In this document: piece after piece, positions 17,014 to 25,891 of the stretch
How the letters are laid out: each line of letters begins with the position of its first letter
Numbering within the stretch: position 1 is the stretch's first letter
Assembly: GCA_022710485.1 (NCBI GenBank)
Contig: JAKLGU010000014.1
Coordinates: 1 to 38,251 of the forward strand
Source of the DNA: Gemmatimonadota bacterium
Lineage (GTDB): Bacteria > Gemmatimonadota > Gemmatimonadetes > Gemmatimonadales > GWC2-71-9
Direction: 5' to 3'
Length of the DNA stretch: 38,251 nucleotides
The notes under the pieces: model-generated
Databases searched by the model: none
What the model was told of the DNA's origin: nothing
Seen by the model: only the letters and a program-made list of their open reading frames with translations
Program-made: the position numbers and the translations under genes

Positions 17014-17367
17014 CTACTCCGTTCCGCTGGTCAGCTGCTCGCGCACCACCACCGCGGTGCCGTAGCAGAGCACTTCGGTGACGCCCGGCATCAGTTCGGT
17101 GGCGTCGTAGCGCACCCCGACCACGGCGTTGGCGCCCATCTGGTGGGCGTGGGTCAGCATGATGTCGAACGCCTCCTGCCGCGTGCGCTCGCACAGCGTG
17201 GTCAGCAGCGTGATGTTGCCGCCGAAGAGGGTCTCGAGCTTGGCGCCGATGGTCCCGAAGACGTTTCGCGAGCGGACGCTGATGCCGCGGACCACGCCGA
17301 GGCTCTGCGTGATGTGGAAGCCGTCGAGCTCGAAGGTGGTGGTGGTCATCTCGTGACTGCTGCTCAT
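17014..17367 (-). CDS. YbjQ-family (DUF74) protein
   Basis: A 117-residue protein of the YbjQ/UPF0145 family. Visible features are the [27 protein letters not shown] core and the [24 protein letters not shown] segment that defines the family. Structures show a pentameric beta-rich fold sometimes annotated as heavy-metal binding, but its role in cells is unknown. The ATG at 17367 overlaps the stop of the VOC gene (ATGA). I rejected the longer frame because it runs over the VOC coding sequence. Confidence 0.9.
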   Translation of the reverse strand: MSSSHEMTTTTFELDGFHITQSLGVVRGISVRSRNVFGTIGAKLETLFGGNITLLTTLCERTRQEAFDIMLTHAHQMGANAVVGVRYDATELMPGVTEVLCYGTAVVVREQLTSGTE

Positions 17368-17903
17368 GCGGGGTCTCCGGTGGGGTTGGTTGGTCGGGGT
17401 GCCTCCCGCAGCAGCGCGCGGATGTTCAGCGGGCCTGTGACCATGACCAGCGCGCCGGTCGCGTCGCGCGGCCACTCCTCGCGGGGCCGGTCGCGGTACA
17501 GCTCGACGCCGTTGTCGTCGGGGTCGCGCAGGTAGAGGGCCTCGCTCACTCCATGGTCGCTCGCCCCGTCCAGGCGGATGCCGGCATCGAGCACCCGACG
17601 CAGCGCATCGGCCAGGGAGACTCGGTCGGGGTAGCGGATGGCGGTGTGGTAGAGGCCTGTGGTTCCCGGAGGGGGCGGCGACCCGCCGAGACTCTCCCAG
17701 GTATTGAGGCCGATGTGGTGGTGGTACCCTCCCGCGCTCACGAAGGCGGCCCCTTCCCCGTACCGCTGGGTCAACTCGAAACCGAGCACGCCACAGTAGA
17801 AACCAAGCGCCCGCTCCAGGTCGGCCACCTTGAGATGGACGTGCCCGATGTCCACACCCGGGTTGATCGGAGTGCCGCCCGGTTGTTTCGATGAATCACT
17901 CAT
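17364..17903 (-). CDS. VOC-family (glyoxalase/extradiol dioxygenase-like) protein
   Basis: A 179-residue vicinal-oxygen-chelate protein with two beta-alpha-beta-beta-beta modules. The N-terminal module has [18 protein letters not shown], with the first metal-ligand His. The second has [22 protein letters not shown] and [21 protein letters not shown], with the later His and Glu ligands. The pattern is closest to CatE-like catechol 2,3-dioxygenase or glyoxalase relatives. The substrate cannot be named. A strong GGGAGGT precedes the ATG at 17903, which also overlaps the stop of the alkyltransferase-like gene. Confidence 0.9.
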   Translation of the reverse strand: MSDSSKQPGGTPINPGVDIGHVHLKVADLERALGFYCGVLGFELTQRYGEGAAFVSAGGYHHHIGLNTWESLGGSPPPPGTTGLYHTAIRYPDRVSLADALRRVLDAGIRLDGASDHGVSEALYLRDPDDNGVELYRDRPREEWPRDATGALVMVTGPLNIRALLREAPRPTNPTGDPA

Positions 17904-18256
17904 CCTGACCTCCCTTTTTTCACGCCGACGGACCGCCTCGGCGCCCATCCGAAGCGGGCGAAATCCGCCCGACCCCGTGCGTCGAATCGCACTCCTTCGC
18001 GCGCAAGCAGCATTCGCTGGGTCAGCGCGTGGTGGTCCCGCAGGCTGATCGCGCCCTGGGCGTTCACGACCCGGTGCCAGGGGACGGTGGATCCTGCCGG
18101 CAGCGCGTGCAGGGCATACCCCACCTGCCGCGCGGCGTTGACCAGTCCGGTTACCGCCGCGACCTGCCCGTAGCTCGCCACGCGCCCCATCGGGATGCGC
18201 CGGACAGTGGCGTAAATGGCCTGATATGTGGATGAAGGCGCCTTCCCACCGCTCAT
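17900..18256 (-). CDS. Alkyltransferase-like protein (ATL), cysteine replaced by tryptophan
   Basis: A 118-residue relative of the O6-alkylguanine DNA alkyltransferase DNA-binding domain. The helix-turn-helix region (GRVASYGQVAAVTGLVNAARQVG) is intact. The catalytic motif PCHR is PWHR, with Trp60 in place of the acceptor Cys. ATL proteins with this change bind O6-alkylguanine and recruit nucleotide excision repair instead of removing the alkyl group themselves. It is the first gene of a leftward five-gene operon and overlaps the VOC gene by four bases. Confidence 0.92.
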   Translation of the reverse strand: MSGGKAPSSTYQAIYATVRRIPMGRVASYGQVAAVTGLVNAARQVGYALHALPAGSTVPWHRVVNAQGAISLRDHHALTQRMLLAREGVRFDARGRADFARFGWAPRRSVGVKKGRSG

Positions 18257-18425
18257 ATCTCAATGCTAGCGCAGTACTTCCATGGACGCCATTTTCCCGC
18301 CCCGCTGCCCCCCTGCCCGGCCGCCTTGGCTAAAGACCCCTTCAGAGTCCACTCGCCCTCCCTTCACAGGGCCACGGGCACCTTTCTCCCACGGCCCGTA
18401 ATTCCGCGGGCCGACGGGAAGTGCC

Positions 18426-18788
18426 ATGCGACGCACGACGTCAGCTCCCGATGCGGCGCCCGAGAGCGCGCTCGCCCGTCTCCTCGAGGTTGAATCGCGC
18501 CTCGAGGCGATGCTGGAGGAGGCGCGTCTTCACGCCGAGGAAATCGAGGCGGAGGCCCGAGGACGGGCCGGGTTGCGCGCCGGTGCGCTGGAGGCCGAGC
18601 TGGCCGCGGCGGACACCGAGTTGTCCGCCGCCCTCGCGGCGGAGGCCGACGCGCGCATCGCCCGCGATCGCGCCCTTCTCGGCGAGGCACGCGCCCGCTA
18701 CGAGGCCATGGACGCGGCGAGCCTGGCCGCCCACGCCGACTGGGTCGTCGAGCAGGTGCTCCGGATGGCAGCGGAGGGATCGCCGTGA
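18426..18788 (+). CDS. vatG: V/A-type ATPase peripheral-stalk subunit G
   Basis: A 120-residue, highly charged Ala/Glu-rich coiled-coil protein (LLEVESRLEAMLEEARLHAEEI and onward). It occupies the place of subunit G (also called H), which pairs with subunit E to form the peripheral stalk. The assignment rests on position as first gene of a complete V/A-ATPase operon, on size and on coiled-coil character, as such subunits have little sequence signature. Its stop overlaps the GTG of subunit I. The 169-base upstream region holds a small hairpin (GGCCCG/CGGGCC) but no promoter I can call. Confidence 0.82.
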   Translation: MRRTTSAPDAAPESALARLLEVESRLEAMLEEARLHAEEIEAEARGRAGLRAGALEAELAAADTELSAALAAEADARIARDRALLGEARARYEAMDAASLAAHADWVVEQVLRMAAEGSP

Positions 18789-20662
18789 TCCTCCCGATGA
18801 TCCGTGCCCGTATCCTCGGTCCCCGCGAGGATCTCGACGCGGTGATCGGCGCCGTGCAGGACGTCGGGCTGCTGCAGCTCAGCGAGGTCCATCCGAGCGG
18901 CGCCCTCCGCCCCGTCGAGCCCGATGCGCGCGACGCCCGCGAGGCCAGGCATCTCCGCGCCCTGCTGCGGGACGTGGATGTCCTCGCCGCGCGGTTCGCC
19001 CCCTCGCCGTCCCCTTCGAAAGCCCCGGCACCCGCCGCCTTCGCCACCTGGCTCCGGCAATTCCGCCGGGTTCGACGCGACGTGGAGCGCCTCGAGGCGA
19101 AGCGTCGCGCCCTGGAAGAGGAACGCACCGAGACCGCCCGGCTGCTCGAGTTCATCCGTGCGTTCCGCGGGCTGCTCCCGAGCGGCGGCGGCACCCGGAC
19201 CCACGGCTACCACCTCGTGCTCCGCGGTCAGGACGCCAGCGTCGTCGCGCGCCTCCGGGAAGGGCTGGCGCAGGCCATCGGCAACGAATTCGTGCTCGAG
19301 ACCGCTCCGCTCTCTTCCGGCGAACTCGCCGCCGTGCTGCTGGTGCCGCCGACCGACGCCCCCCGGGTCGAGCGCCTGCTCGCGCAGGCCGGCGTCCACG
19401 AATTGCCGATGCCGGCGGGGAGCGGCGGCAAGACGCTCGGCCAGCTCGGCCCGGGCCTGGCGGCCCGGCGCGACGCGCTCGACGCCGAGCTGGCAACGCT
19501 CGAGCGTGAGCGGGCTGCCTTGTCGGCGGAGGTGGGCGCGAACCTCGGCGGCGCCCGCGCGGCCGCCGAGGACCGGTTGCTCGGGCTCGCCGCGCGAGAG
19601 AAGGCGGCCGCCACGTCGCGGAGCTTCGTGCTCGAGGGATGGATTCCCGCCGCCGGTTTCCCCCGGCTCACGCAGACGATCGCCGACCGCTTCGGGCCGC
19701 GCGTCGTGGTCGAGTCGGTGGCGCGCGAGGACTGGCAGGGCGAATCCGCCCCCGTCGTCCTCACCAACCCGCGCCTCTTCCGCCCGTTCGAGACGATCAC
19801 CCGCATGGTGCCGCTCCCCGCCTACGGCACCATCGATCCGACGCCGTTCGTCGCCGTCTTCTTCCCGATGTTCTTCGGCCTGATCCTGGGCGACATCGGC
19901 TACGGCCTGGTCCTGGCGATCATGGCGCTCTGGCTCCGGCACGGCGGCGCGCCGGGCAGCACCAGGCGCGCGGTGGCCGAGGTGCTCGGCGCGGCCGCCG
20001 CGTTCAGCGTCGCGTTCGGCATCGTCTTCGGGGAGTTCTTCGGCGACCTCGGCCTGCGATGGTTCGGGATGCGTCCGCTGCTCCTCGACCGCGAACACTC
20101 GCTCCTCTCGTTCCTCGCGCTCGCGGTGGCCATCGGGGCGGTCCACATCATCCTCGGCCTGGCCCTCGGCGTGTACAACGCTTCCCGGGGCCATCCACGG
20201 CAGGCGGTGGGCAAGGGCGCGTCGCTGGTGATGGTGCTGCTGATCATCGTGGTGCTGCTGGCGGCGCTCGAGGTGCTGCCCCGCGGCTTCATGACCCCGG
20301 CCGTCGTCGGCCTGCTCGTGCTCTTCCCCGTGCTCATCCTGGCGGAGGGGATCATCGCGCCGATCGAGTTTCTCTCGACGCTCAGCAACATCCTCTCGTA
20401 CGCCCGCATCATGGCGCTCGGCACCGCGTCGGTGATGATGGCGGTGGTGGCGAACGAGCTGGCCGGCAGCATCGGAAGCGTCCTGGTGGGCGTGCTCTTC
20501 GCGCTCCTGTTCCACCTCGTCAACTTCGCACTGGGCATTTTCGCGCCCACGATCCACGGATTGCGGCTGCACTATGTCGAGTTCTTCGGAAAGTTCCACA
20601 GCCCGGGCGGGCAGGCGTATCGCCCATTCTCGCACTGGCGTCCCAGCGGGAGCGCCGGCTGA
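18785..20662 (+). CDS. vatI: V/A-type ATPase membrane subunit I (a subunit)
   Basis: A 625-residue protein that anchors the stator and forms the ion half-channels against the c-ring. The N-terminal half (to about residue 340) is soluble with coiled coils. The membrane half begins at IDPTPFVAVFFPMFFGLILGD near residue 350 and has about seven helices. The essential channel arginine is Arg541 in LSYARIMALG. The start is GTG at 18785, forming a GTGA overlap with subunit G. Confidence 0.95.
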   Translation: MILPMIRARILGPREDLDAVIGAVQDVGLLQLSEVHPSGALRPVEPDARDAREARHLRALLRDVDVLAARFAPSPSPSKAPAPAAFATWLRQFRRVRRDVERLEAKRRALEEERTETARLLEFIRAFRGLLPSGGGTRTHGYHLVLRGQDASVVARLREGLAQAIGNEFVLETAPLSSGELAAVLLVPPTDAPRVERLLAQAGVHELPMPAGSGGKTLGQLGPGLAARRDALDAELATLERERAALSAEVGANLGGARAAAEDRLLGLAAREKAAATSRSFVLEGWIPAAGFPRLTQTIADRFGPRVVVESVAREDWQGESAPVVLTNPRLFRPFETITRMVPLPAYGTIDPTPFVAVFFPMFFGLILGDIGYGLVLAIMALWLRHGGAPGSTRRAVAEVLGAAAAFSVAFGIVFGEFFGDLGLRWFGMRPLLLDREHSLLSFLALAVAIGAVHIILGLALGVYNASRGHPRQAVGKGASLVMVLLIIVVLLAALEVLPRGFMTPAVVGLLVLFPVLILAEGIIAPIEFLSTLSNILSYARIMALGTASVMMAVVANELAGSIGSVLVGVLFALLFHLVNFALGIFAPTIHGLRLHYVEFFGKFHSPGGQAYRPFSHWRPSGSAG

Positions 20663-20677
20663 ACCCTCGGAGGTCGC

Positions 20678-20899
20678 ATGGAAGCGTTCCTGGTTCCCCT
20701 CACCGCCGCGCTGGCCGTCAGCATCCCGGCCCTGGCCACCGGCTGGGCGCAGTCGCGCATCGGGCCCGCCATCTCCGCCAGCCTGGCGGAAAAGCCCGAG
20801 CTGAGCACGACGGCCATCCTGCTGGTCGCCATTCCGGAGACGATGGCCATCCTCGGGTTCGTGGTGGCGGTCCTGATCATGCTGCGGGCCGGCGGTTGA
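20678..20899 (+). CDS. vatK: V/A-type ATPase c-ring subunit K
   Basis: A 73-residue hairpin of two membrane helices forming the rotating c-ring. The ion-carrying carboxylate is Glu54 in AIPETMAILGF. The loop SASLAEKPEL is the conserved polar loop that contacts the central stalk. Length matches single-hairpin c subunits, not the doubled proteolipids of some V-ATPases. Thr55 follows the Glu as in many sodium-binding rings, but the helix-1 ligands do not decide between H+ and Na+. GGAGGT lies three bases before the ATG at 20678. Confidence 0.93.
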   Translation: MEAFLVPLTAALAVSIPALATGWAQSRIGPAISASLAEKPELSTTAILLVAIPETMAILGFVVAVLIMLRAGG

Positions 20900-20903
20900 G
20901 CGA

Positions 20904-21479
20904 ATGAGCATCGATGCCCTGCTGCTCCACCTCGAGGAGGACGCGCGGCGGGAGGCGGCGCGCCTCCGGCAGGAGGCAACGGCGCGCGCCGAGGAGATCG
21001 TGGCGCGGGCCGAGGCCGACGCGGCCCGGAAGCGCGCCCTCCACCTCGAGCACATCGCCGGGCAGCGCCGGAGCGCGGGCGAGCGGCAGGTGGCGGCCGC
21101 GCGGGCGGAAGCGCGCGAGCAGTTCCTCGAGGCGCGGATGGCGGTGCTCGACCGTGTGTTCGACGCGGCCGCCGCATCGCTCGGGCGGATGGAAGTCTCG
21201 CGCTACACCGGGAGCGTGGCCCACCTCGCACAAGACGCCGCCCGGTACCTCGAACGGGCCCCCGCCGTGCTGCAGAGCCCGCCCGACGCGGCGAAGGCGG
21301 CGGCCGAAGCGGTGCGGGACCTTCCCGACCTTCGGGTCGAGCCGGCGGACGTGCCCGCGGGCGTGACCGGCCGTTCCGCAGACGGCCGCGTCCTGGTGGA
21401 CAACACGCTGGCCGCCATCCTGGCGCGGCGCCGGGCTGACCTGGCCATCGGGCTCGGCGCCCGGATCGAGAAAGGGTGA
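20904..21479 (+). CDS. vatE: V/A-type ATPase peripheral-stalk subunit E
   Basis: A 191-residue protein with a long N-terminal Arg/Ala/Glu coiled coil (EEDARREAARLRQEATARAE) and a globular C-terminal domain ending GVTGRSADGRVLVDNTLAAILARRR. That glycine-rich region resembles the C-terminal domain of V/A subunit E. It pairs with subunit G. It starts four bases after the K stop and overlaps subunit C at its 3' end. Confidence 0.88.
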   Translation: MSIDALLLHLEEDARREAARLRQEATARAEEIVARAEADAARKRALHLEHIAGQRRSAGERQVAAARAEAREQFLEARMAVLDRVFDAAAASLGRMEVSRYTGSVAHLAQDAARYLERAPAVLQSPPDAAKAAAEAVRDLPDLRVEPADVPAGVTGRSADGRVLVDNTLAAILARRRADLAIGLGARIEKG

Positions 21480-22504
21480 CGATGCGCTGGGACGACGTGA
21501 ACGCCCGCGCACGCGGCCTCGCCACGCACCTCCTCGACCGGGACGCGCTCGGAGCGCTCGCGGCCGCACCTGACTGGCCGGCGTTTCTTGGCCGGATCAC
21601 TTCCCTGGGCTATCCCCTCGACCTGGGGGGCGGCGCGATCGTGGACCCGCCGACCTTCGACCGTGCGGTGAGCCTGGTGGCGGCGGCCCGCCTCAACCTG
21701 CTCGGGCGCTGGCTCGCCGCCCGGGGCGCGGTGCTGGCGGTGGTGCTCGAGGACGAGGAGCGCCGGACGGTGCGCGCGCTCCTCCGCGGAGTGGCACAGG
21801 GGGCGTCGCCGGGTGCGCGGCTCCGTGCCGTGATGCCGACGCCGGCGCTGCCGATCCGGGTGCTCGAGCGGCTGACGCGGACCGCGACGGTCGGCGAGCT
21901 GGTGAGCGAACTGGTGCGCGTCGGTCATCCCGCCGGCCGGGTCCTCGAGGACCTCCTGCGGCAATCACCGTCTCCGCCGCTCCGCTCCCTCGAGTGGGCG
22001 CTGGCCCGGCTGTTCAGCCAGCGCGCCGTGCGGGCCGCGCGCGCCGGCGGGCCGGTCGTGCGCCGCTACGCGGCGGAACTGGTGGACCAGGAGAACGTCT
22101 GGACGCTTCTCCTGGCCGCTCCCTTGGAGGAGAAGGCGCCCGCCGACCAGGAGTTCCTGCCCGGCGGTGCGCGGCTCACCCGGGAGGAATTCAGCACGCT
22201 CCGGGCCGAGCGCGACCCCGAACGACTCGCCTCGGCTCTGCGCACGCGATTCGAGGGGACGGCGCTCGGCGCGGCGCTTGAGCAAGGTGCCCCGGACCTT
22301 TCGTCGCTCGAGGCGAGGGTGGCGGCCGCGCGGATCGGATGGCTGCGCGGGCTGGCGCGGCGCGATCCCCTCGGTCCCGCCGTGGTGCTCGCGGTGCTGG
22401 AACGGATCCGCGCCGAGGCGAGAGCGCTCCGCGCCATCGCCTGGGGCGTGGCGTTCGGCGCGCCGGCGCCGGCCCTCGCCTCGCTCATGCCGGAGGCCGC
22501 ATGA
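21476..22504 (+). CDS. vatC: V/A-type ATPase subunit C (d subunit)
   Basis: A 342-residue largely helical protein that sits as a funnel on top of the c-ring and links it to the central shaft. Identity comes from position between E and F, from length and from repeated helical segments such as LVAAARLNLLGRWLAARGAV. Sequence conservation in this subunit is low. I give the GTG at 21476, which overlaps the E stop. An ATG two codons later (21482) is an equally possible start. Confidence 0.85.
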   Translation: MTMRWDDVNARARGLATHLLDRDALGALAAAPDWPAFLGRITSLGYPLDLGGGAIVDPPTFDRAVSLVAAARLNLLGRWLAARGAVLAVVLEDEERRTVRALLRGVAQGASPGARLRAVMPTPALPIRVLERLTRTATVGELVSELVRVGHPAGRVLEDLLRQSPSPPLRSLEWALARLFSQRAVRAARAGGPVVRRYAAELVDQENVWTLLLAAPLEEKAPADQEFLPGGARLTREEFSTLRAERDPERLASALRTRFEGTALGAALEQGAPDLSSLEARVAAARIGWLRGLARRDPLGPAVVLAVLERIRAEARALRAIAWGVAFGAPAPALASLMPEAA

Positions 22505-22827
22505 GCCATGGCGTCCGGGTGCTCTGCCGTCCGGCCACCGCGTCGGGGTTCGCGCTGGCGGGGCTCGTCGCCGAGACCGCCGACGAGGACGCCGTACTCG
22601 ACGCCTCCCTGCGGGCGCTCATGCAGCGGCCAGAAGTCGGGGTCGTGCTGCTCGAGGAGTCGCTCTACCGCACCCTTGCGCCCGACCTGCGGACGGTGGT
22701 GGACCGCGTGGCGCAGCCGATCGTGGTGCCGTTTCCAGGCCCGGCGTGGCGGGCCGCGCTCTCCGCGGAGGAGCAGGTGGTGGAACTGCTCCGCCGTGCC
22801 ATCGGCTACCGCGTGAGGCTCCGGTGA
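22501..22827 (+). CDS. vatF: V/A-type ATPase central-shaft subunit F
   Basis: A 108-residue Rossmann-like protein with the subunit F pattern: an opening VRVLCRPATASGFALAGL strand and helix, then VGVVLLEESLYRTL and a PIVVPFPGP strand. It binds subunit D in the rotor shaft. The ATG at 22501 overlaps the subunit C stop, and the end overlaps the GTG of subunit A. Confidence 0.93.
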   Translation: MSHGVRVLCRPATASGFALAGLVAETADEDAVLDASLRALMQRPEVGVVLLEESLYRTLAPDLRTVVDRVAQPIVVPFPGPAWRAALSAEEQVVELLRRAIGYRVRLR

Positions 22828-24512
22828 CGGGCGCCCGCGTCGTTCGCGCCGCCGGCGCGCTGGTCGAGGCCTCACCGCTCCCCCAGGCCGCGCTCTACGA
22901 GATCGTGCGCGTGGGCCGGCGCCGCCTCCTCGGCGAGGTGATCCGGATCCAGGGCGAGGTCGCCACCGTGCAGGTCTTCGAGGACACCGCAGGGCTGGCC
23001 CTCGAGGAGCCGGTGGAATCCACCGGCGCACCACTGCAGGCGGAACTCGGCCCGGGGCTCCTCGGCTCGGTGCTCGACGGCACCGGCCGCCCGCTCAGCC
23101 GCCTCGCCGAGCAGGAGGGGAACTTCCTCTCCACCGGCACGGTGGCCACGACGCTCGACCGCGCCCGGCGCTGGGAATTCACGCCGTCCGCCAAGGTCGG
23201 TGCGCGGCTGGCCGCGGGCGACGAGCTCGGCACCGTGGTGGAGAACGAGGGCGTGGTGCACCGCATTCTCGTGCCGCCCGACGTGAGCGGCGTCCTCGCC
23301 GAGCTGAAGGCGGGGTCGTACTCGGTCGAGGAGGAGGTCGGGCGGCTGCAGGACGGCACCGCGCTCAGGCTGCTCCAGCGCTGGCCGGTGCGCGTGCCGC
23401 GTCCGGTGGCGCGGTGGCTCCCCGCCGACCGGCCGTTCGTAACCGGCCAGCGGGTGTTCGACTTTCTCTTCCCGGTGGCGGAAGGCGGGTCGGTGGCGGT
23501 GCCGGGCGGGTTCGGCACGGGCAAGACCGTCATCGAGCAATCGCTGGCCAAGCACTCGATGGCGGACATCGTGGTCTATGTCGGCTGCGGCGAGCGGGGC
23601 AACGAGATGGCCGACGTGCTCGAGGAGTTCCCCACGCTGGAGGACCCGCGCACCGGCCGGTCGCTGATGAACCGCACCGTCCTGGTGGTCAACACCTCCA
23701 ACATGCCGGTGGCCGCGCGCGAGGCGTCGGTGTACCTGGGGCTGACGATCGCGGAGTATTACCGCGACATGGGCTACCGCGTGGCGCTGATGGCGGATTC
23801 GCTGTCGCGCTGGGCGGAGGCGCTCCGGGAAATCGGCTCGCTGCTCCGCGAAATGCCCGGCGAGGAGGGCTACCCCACGTCGCTCGGCAACCGGCTCGGC
23901 AAGCTCTTCGAGCGCGCGGGGCGCGCCACCGCGCTGGGCGCCGGCGGCCGGGAAGGGGCGGTCACCTTCATCAGTGCGCTCTCTCCGCCGGGCGGGGACT
24001 TCTCGGAGCCGGTCACGCAGGCCGCGCTCCGGGTGGCGGGAGCGCTCTGGGCGCTCGACGCCTCGCTGGCGCATCAGCGACAGTTCCCGGCGGTGGATTG
24101 GGAAACCAGCTACAGCCTGCAGGCCGCCGACGTCATGCCCTGGTTCGAGCAGCACGGCGGCGCGGAGTGGACCGGCCTCCGCCGCGAGACGTTTGCGCTC
24201 CTGCAGCGGGACCGGGAGCTGCGCGAGGTGGCCGGCCTGGTCGGGCCGGATGCGCTGGAGGACCAGGACCGCCTGATCCTCGAGACGGCCAGGCTGCTGC
24301 GCGAGTTTCTCATCGGACAGAGCGCCTACGACCCCGCCGACGCCAGTTCGCCGGTCACCAAGACCTGGCGCCTCGCCGACACCATCCTCCGCTTCCACCG
24401 CGAGGGCACTGCGGCGCTCGCGGGAGGTGGTACCATGGCGACCGTGGACGTCGGAGGCGTGCGGCGGACGCTCTCGGCCCTGCGGGCCTCGCCGGAAGGA
24501 ACACCGACATGA
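22824..24512 (+). CDS. vatA: V/A-type ATPase catalytic subunit A
   Basis: A 562-residue nucleotide-binding subunit. The Walker A motif GGFGTGKT is at residues 228-235 with Lys234. VGCGERGNEMADVLEEFP contains the catalytic glutamate region, and LMADSLSRWAEALREI carries the Walker B strand. The insert region before Walker A (TVVENEGVVHRILVPPDVSG) is the non-homologous domain that separates A subunits from F-type beta. The start is GTG at 22824, overlapping subunit F. A long open frame extends upstream but belongs to a shadow of subunits C and F. Confidence 0.97.
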   Translation: MTGARVVRAAGALVEASPLPQAALYEIVRVGRRRLLGEVIRIQGEVATVQVFEDTAGLALEEPVESTGAPLQAELGPGLLGSVLDGTGRPLSRLAEQEGNFLSTGTVATTLDRARRWEFTPSAKVGARLAAGDELGTVVENEGVVHRILVPPDVSGVLAELKAGSYSVEEEVGRLQDGTALRLLQRWPVRVPRPVARWLPADRPFVTGQRVFDFLFPVAEGGSVAVPGGFGTGKTVIEQSLAKHSMADIVVYVGCGERGNEMADVLEEFPTLEDPRTGRSLMNRTVLVVNTSNMPVAAREASVYLGLTIAEYYRDMGYRVALMADSLSRWAEALREIGSLLREMPGEEGYPTSLGNRLGKLFERAGRATALGAGGREGAVTFISALSPPGGDFSEPVTQAALRVAGALWALDASLAHQRQFPAVDWETSYSLQAADVMPWFEQHGGAEWTGLRRETFALLQRDRELREVAGLVGPDALEDQDRLILETARLLREFLIGQSAYDPADASSPVTKTWRLADTILRFHREGTAALAGGGTMATVDVGGVRRTLSALRASPEGTPT

Positions 24513-25891
24513 GCGGCACTCCACGCACCTATGCCGGCGCCGATTCCGCCGCGGGCCCGCTCCTCACCGTGTCGCACGCGCACCGCGCCGTGCTCGGTGA
24601 GTGGGTGCGCATCGCCGCGCCCGGCCAGCCGGCGCGTCGCGGGCAGGTCATCGACGTGAGCCGGGGCGCCACGGTGGTGCAGGTGTTCGAGGACACGGTC
24701 GGTCTTGCCCCCGCCGGCACCGCCGTCACGCTGACGGGCGACATCGCCCGCGCGGTGGTGGGCGAGGAGCTGCTGGGCCGGGTCTTCGCCGGATCGGGCG
24801 CCCCGCTCGACGGGCTGCCCCCGCCGGTCGGCTCGGCGCGCCGCGCGGCGTGGGCGGCGCCGCTCAACCCGGTCTGCCGCCGGAAGCCGGCCGACTTCAT
24901 CGAGACCGGCATTTCCGCCATCGACGGGATGAACACCCTCGTGCGCGGGCAAAAGCTGCCGATCTTCTCCGGCGCCGGGCTCCCGGGACTGGAACTCGCG
25001 GCGCGCGTGGTGGCCGACGCCCGGACCACGCACGGCGAGCCGTTCGCCGTCATCTTCGTGGCGGTCGGGCTGACGCAGCGGGAGACCCAGCACTTCCTGC
25101 AGCGCTTCGAGGCGAGCGAGGCGCTGGCGCGGAGCGTCTTCTACCTCAACCGCACCGGCGACCCGACGATCGAGCGGCTGCTGGCCCCGCGCCTGGCGCT
25201 GGCGCAGGCCGAGTACCTCGCCTTCGAGCGCGGGATGCAGGTGCTCGTGGTCCTGGCCGACGCCACGAACTACTGCGAGGCGCTCCGCGAGCTCGGCGCC
25301 GCGCGCGAGGAGATCCCCGGCCGGCGCGGCTACCCCGGCTACATGTACACCGACCTCGCCACGATCTTCGAGCGGGCCGGCGTGGTGCGGGGCGCGGAGG
25401 GGTCCATCACGCAGCTGCCGATCCTCTCGATGCCGGACGACGACATCACCCACCCGATCCCCGACCTGACCGGCTACATCACCGAAGGGCAGATCGTGCT
25501 CAGCCGGGAGCTCGACCGGCGCGGCGTCTTCCCGCCGATCGACGTCCTCCCGTCGCTGTCGCGGCTGATGGGGGCGGGCATCGGGGCGGGGACGGCGCCC
25601 GACCACCGTCGCTGGTCCGACCAGCTCTACGCCGTCTACGCGCAGGGGCGCGAGGCGCGGCTGACCGCGGCCATCGTGGGCGAGTCGGGGCTGCCGCCCG
25701 CCGACCGCCGGGCGCTCGCCTTCACGGAGCGGTTCGAGAAGGAGTTCATCGACCAGGGCGACACCCGCCGCACCATCGGCGAGACGCTCGAGATCGGGTG
25801 GACCCTGCTGGAGACGCTGCCGCGCGAGGACCTCCACCGGATCCCGGAGGAGGCGTGGGCCCGCCGCGCCGGGCGCGGGGCCGCGACATGA
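24509..25891 (+). CDS. vatB: V/A-type ATPase non-catalytic subunit B
   Basis: A 460-residue regulatory subunit that alternates with A in the hexamer. It lacks a Walker A loop and has SGAGLPGLELAARVV at the equivalent place, which is normal for B. DFIETGISAIDGMNTLVRGQKLPIFSG and PGYMYTDLATIFERAG are strong family signatures, and PSLSRLMGAGIG supplies the arginine that reaches into the catalytic site. The ATG at 24509 overlaps the A stop and its own stop overlaps subunit D. Confidence 0.97.
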   Translation: MSGTPRTYAGADSAAGPLLTVSHAHRAVLGEWVRIAAPGQPARRGQVIDVSRGATVVQVFEDTVGLAPAGTAVTLTGDIARAVVGEELLGRVFAGSGAPLDGLPPPVGSARRAAWAAPLNPVCRRKPADFIETGISAIDGMNTLVRGQKLPIFSGAGLPGLELAARVVADARTTHGEPFAVIFVAVGLTQRETQHFLQRFEASEALARSVFYLNRTGDPTIERLLAPRLALAQAEYLAFERGMQVLVVLADATNYCEALRELGAAREEIPGRRGYPGYMYTDLATIFERAGVVRGAEGSITQLPILSMPDDDITHPIPDLTGYITEGQIVLSRELDRRGVFPPIDVLPSLSRLMGAGIGAGTAPDHRRWSDQLYAVYAQGREARLTAAIVGESGLPPADRRALAFTERFEKEFIDQGDTRRTIGETLEIGWTLLETLPREDLHRIPEEAWARRAGRGAAT

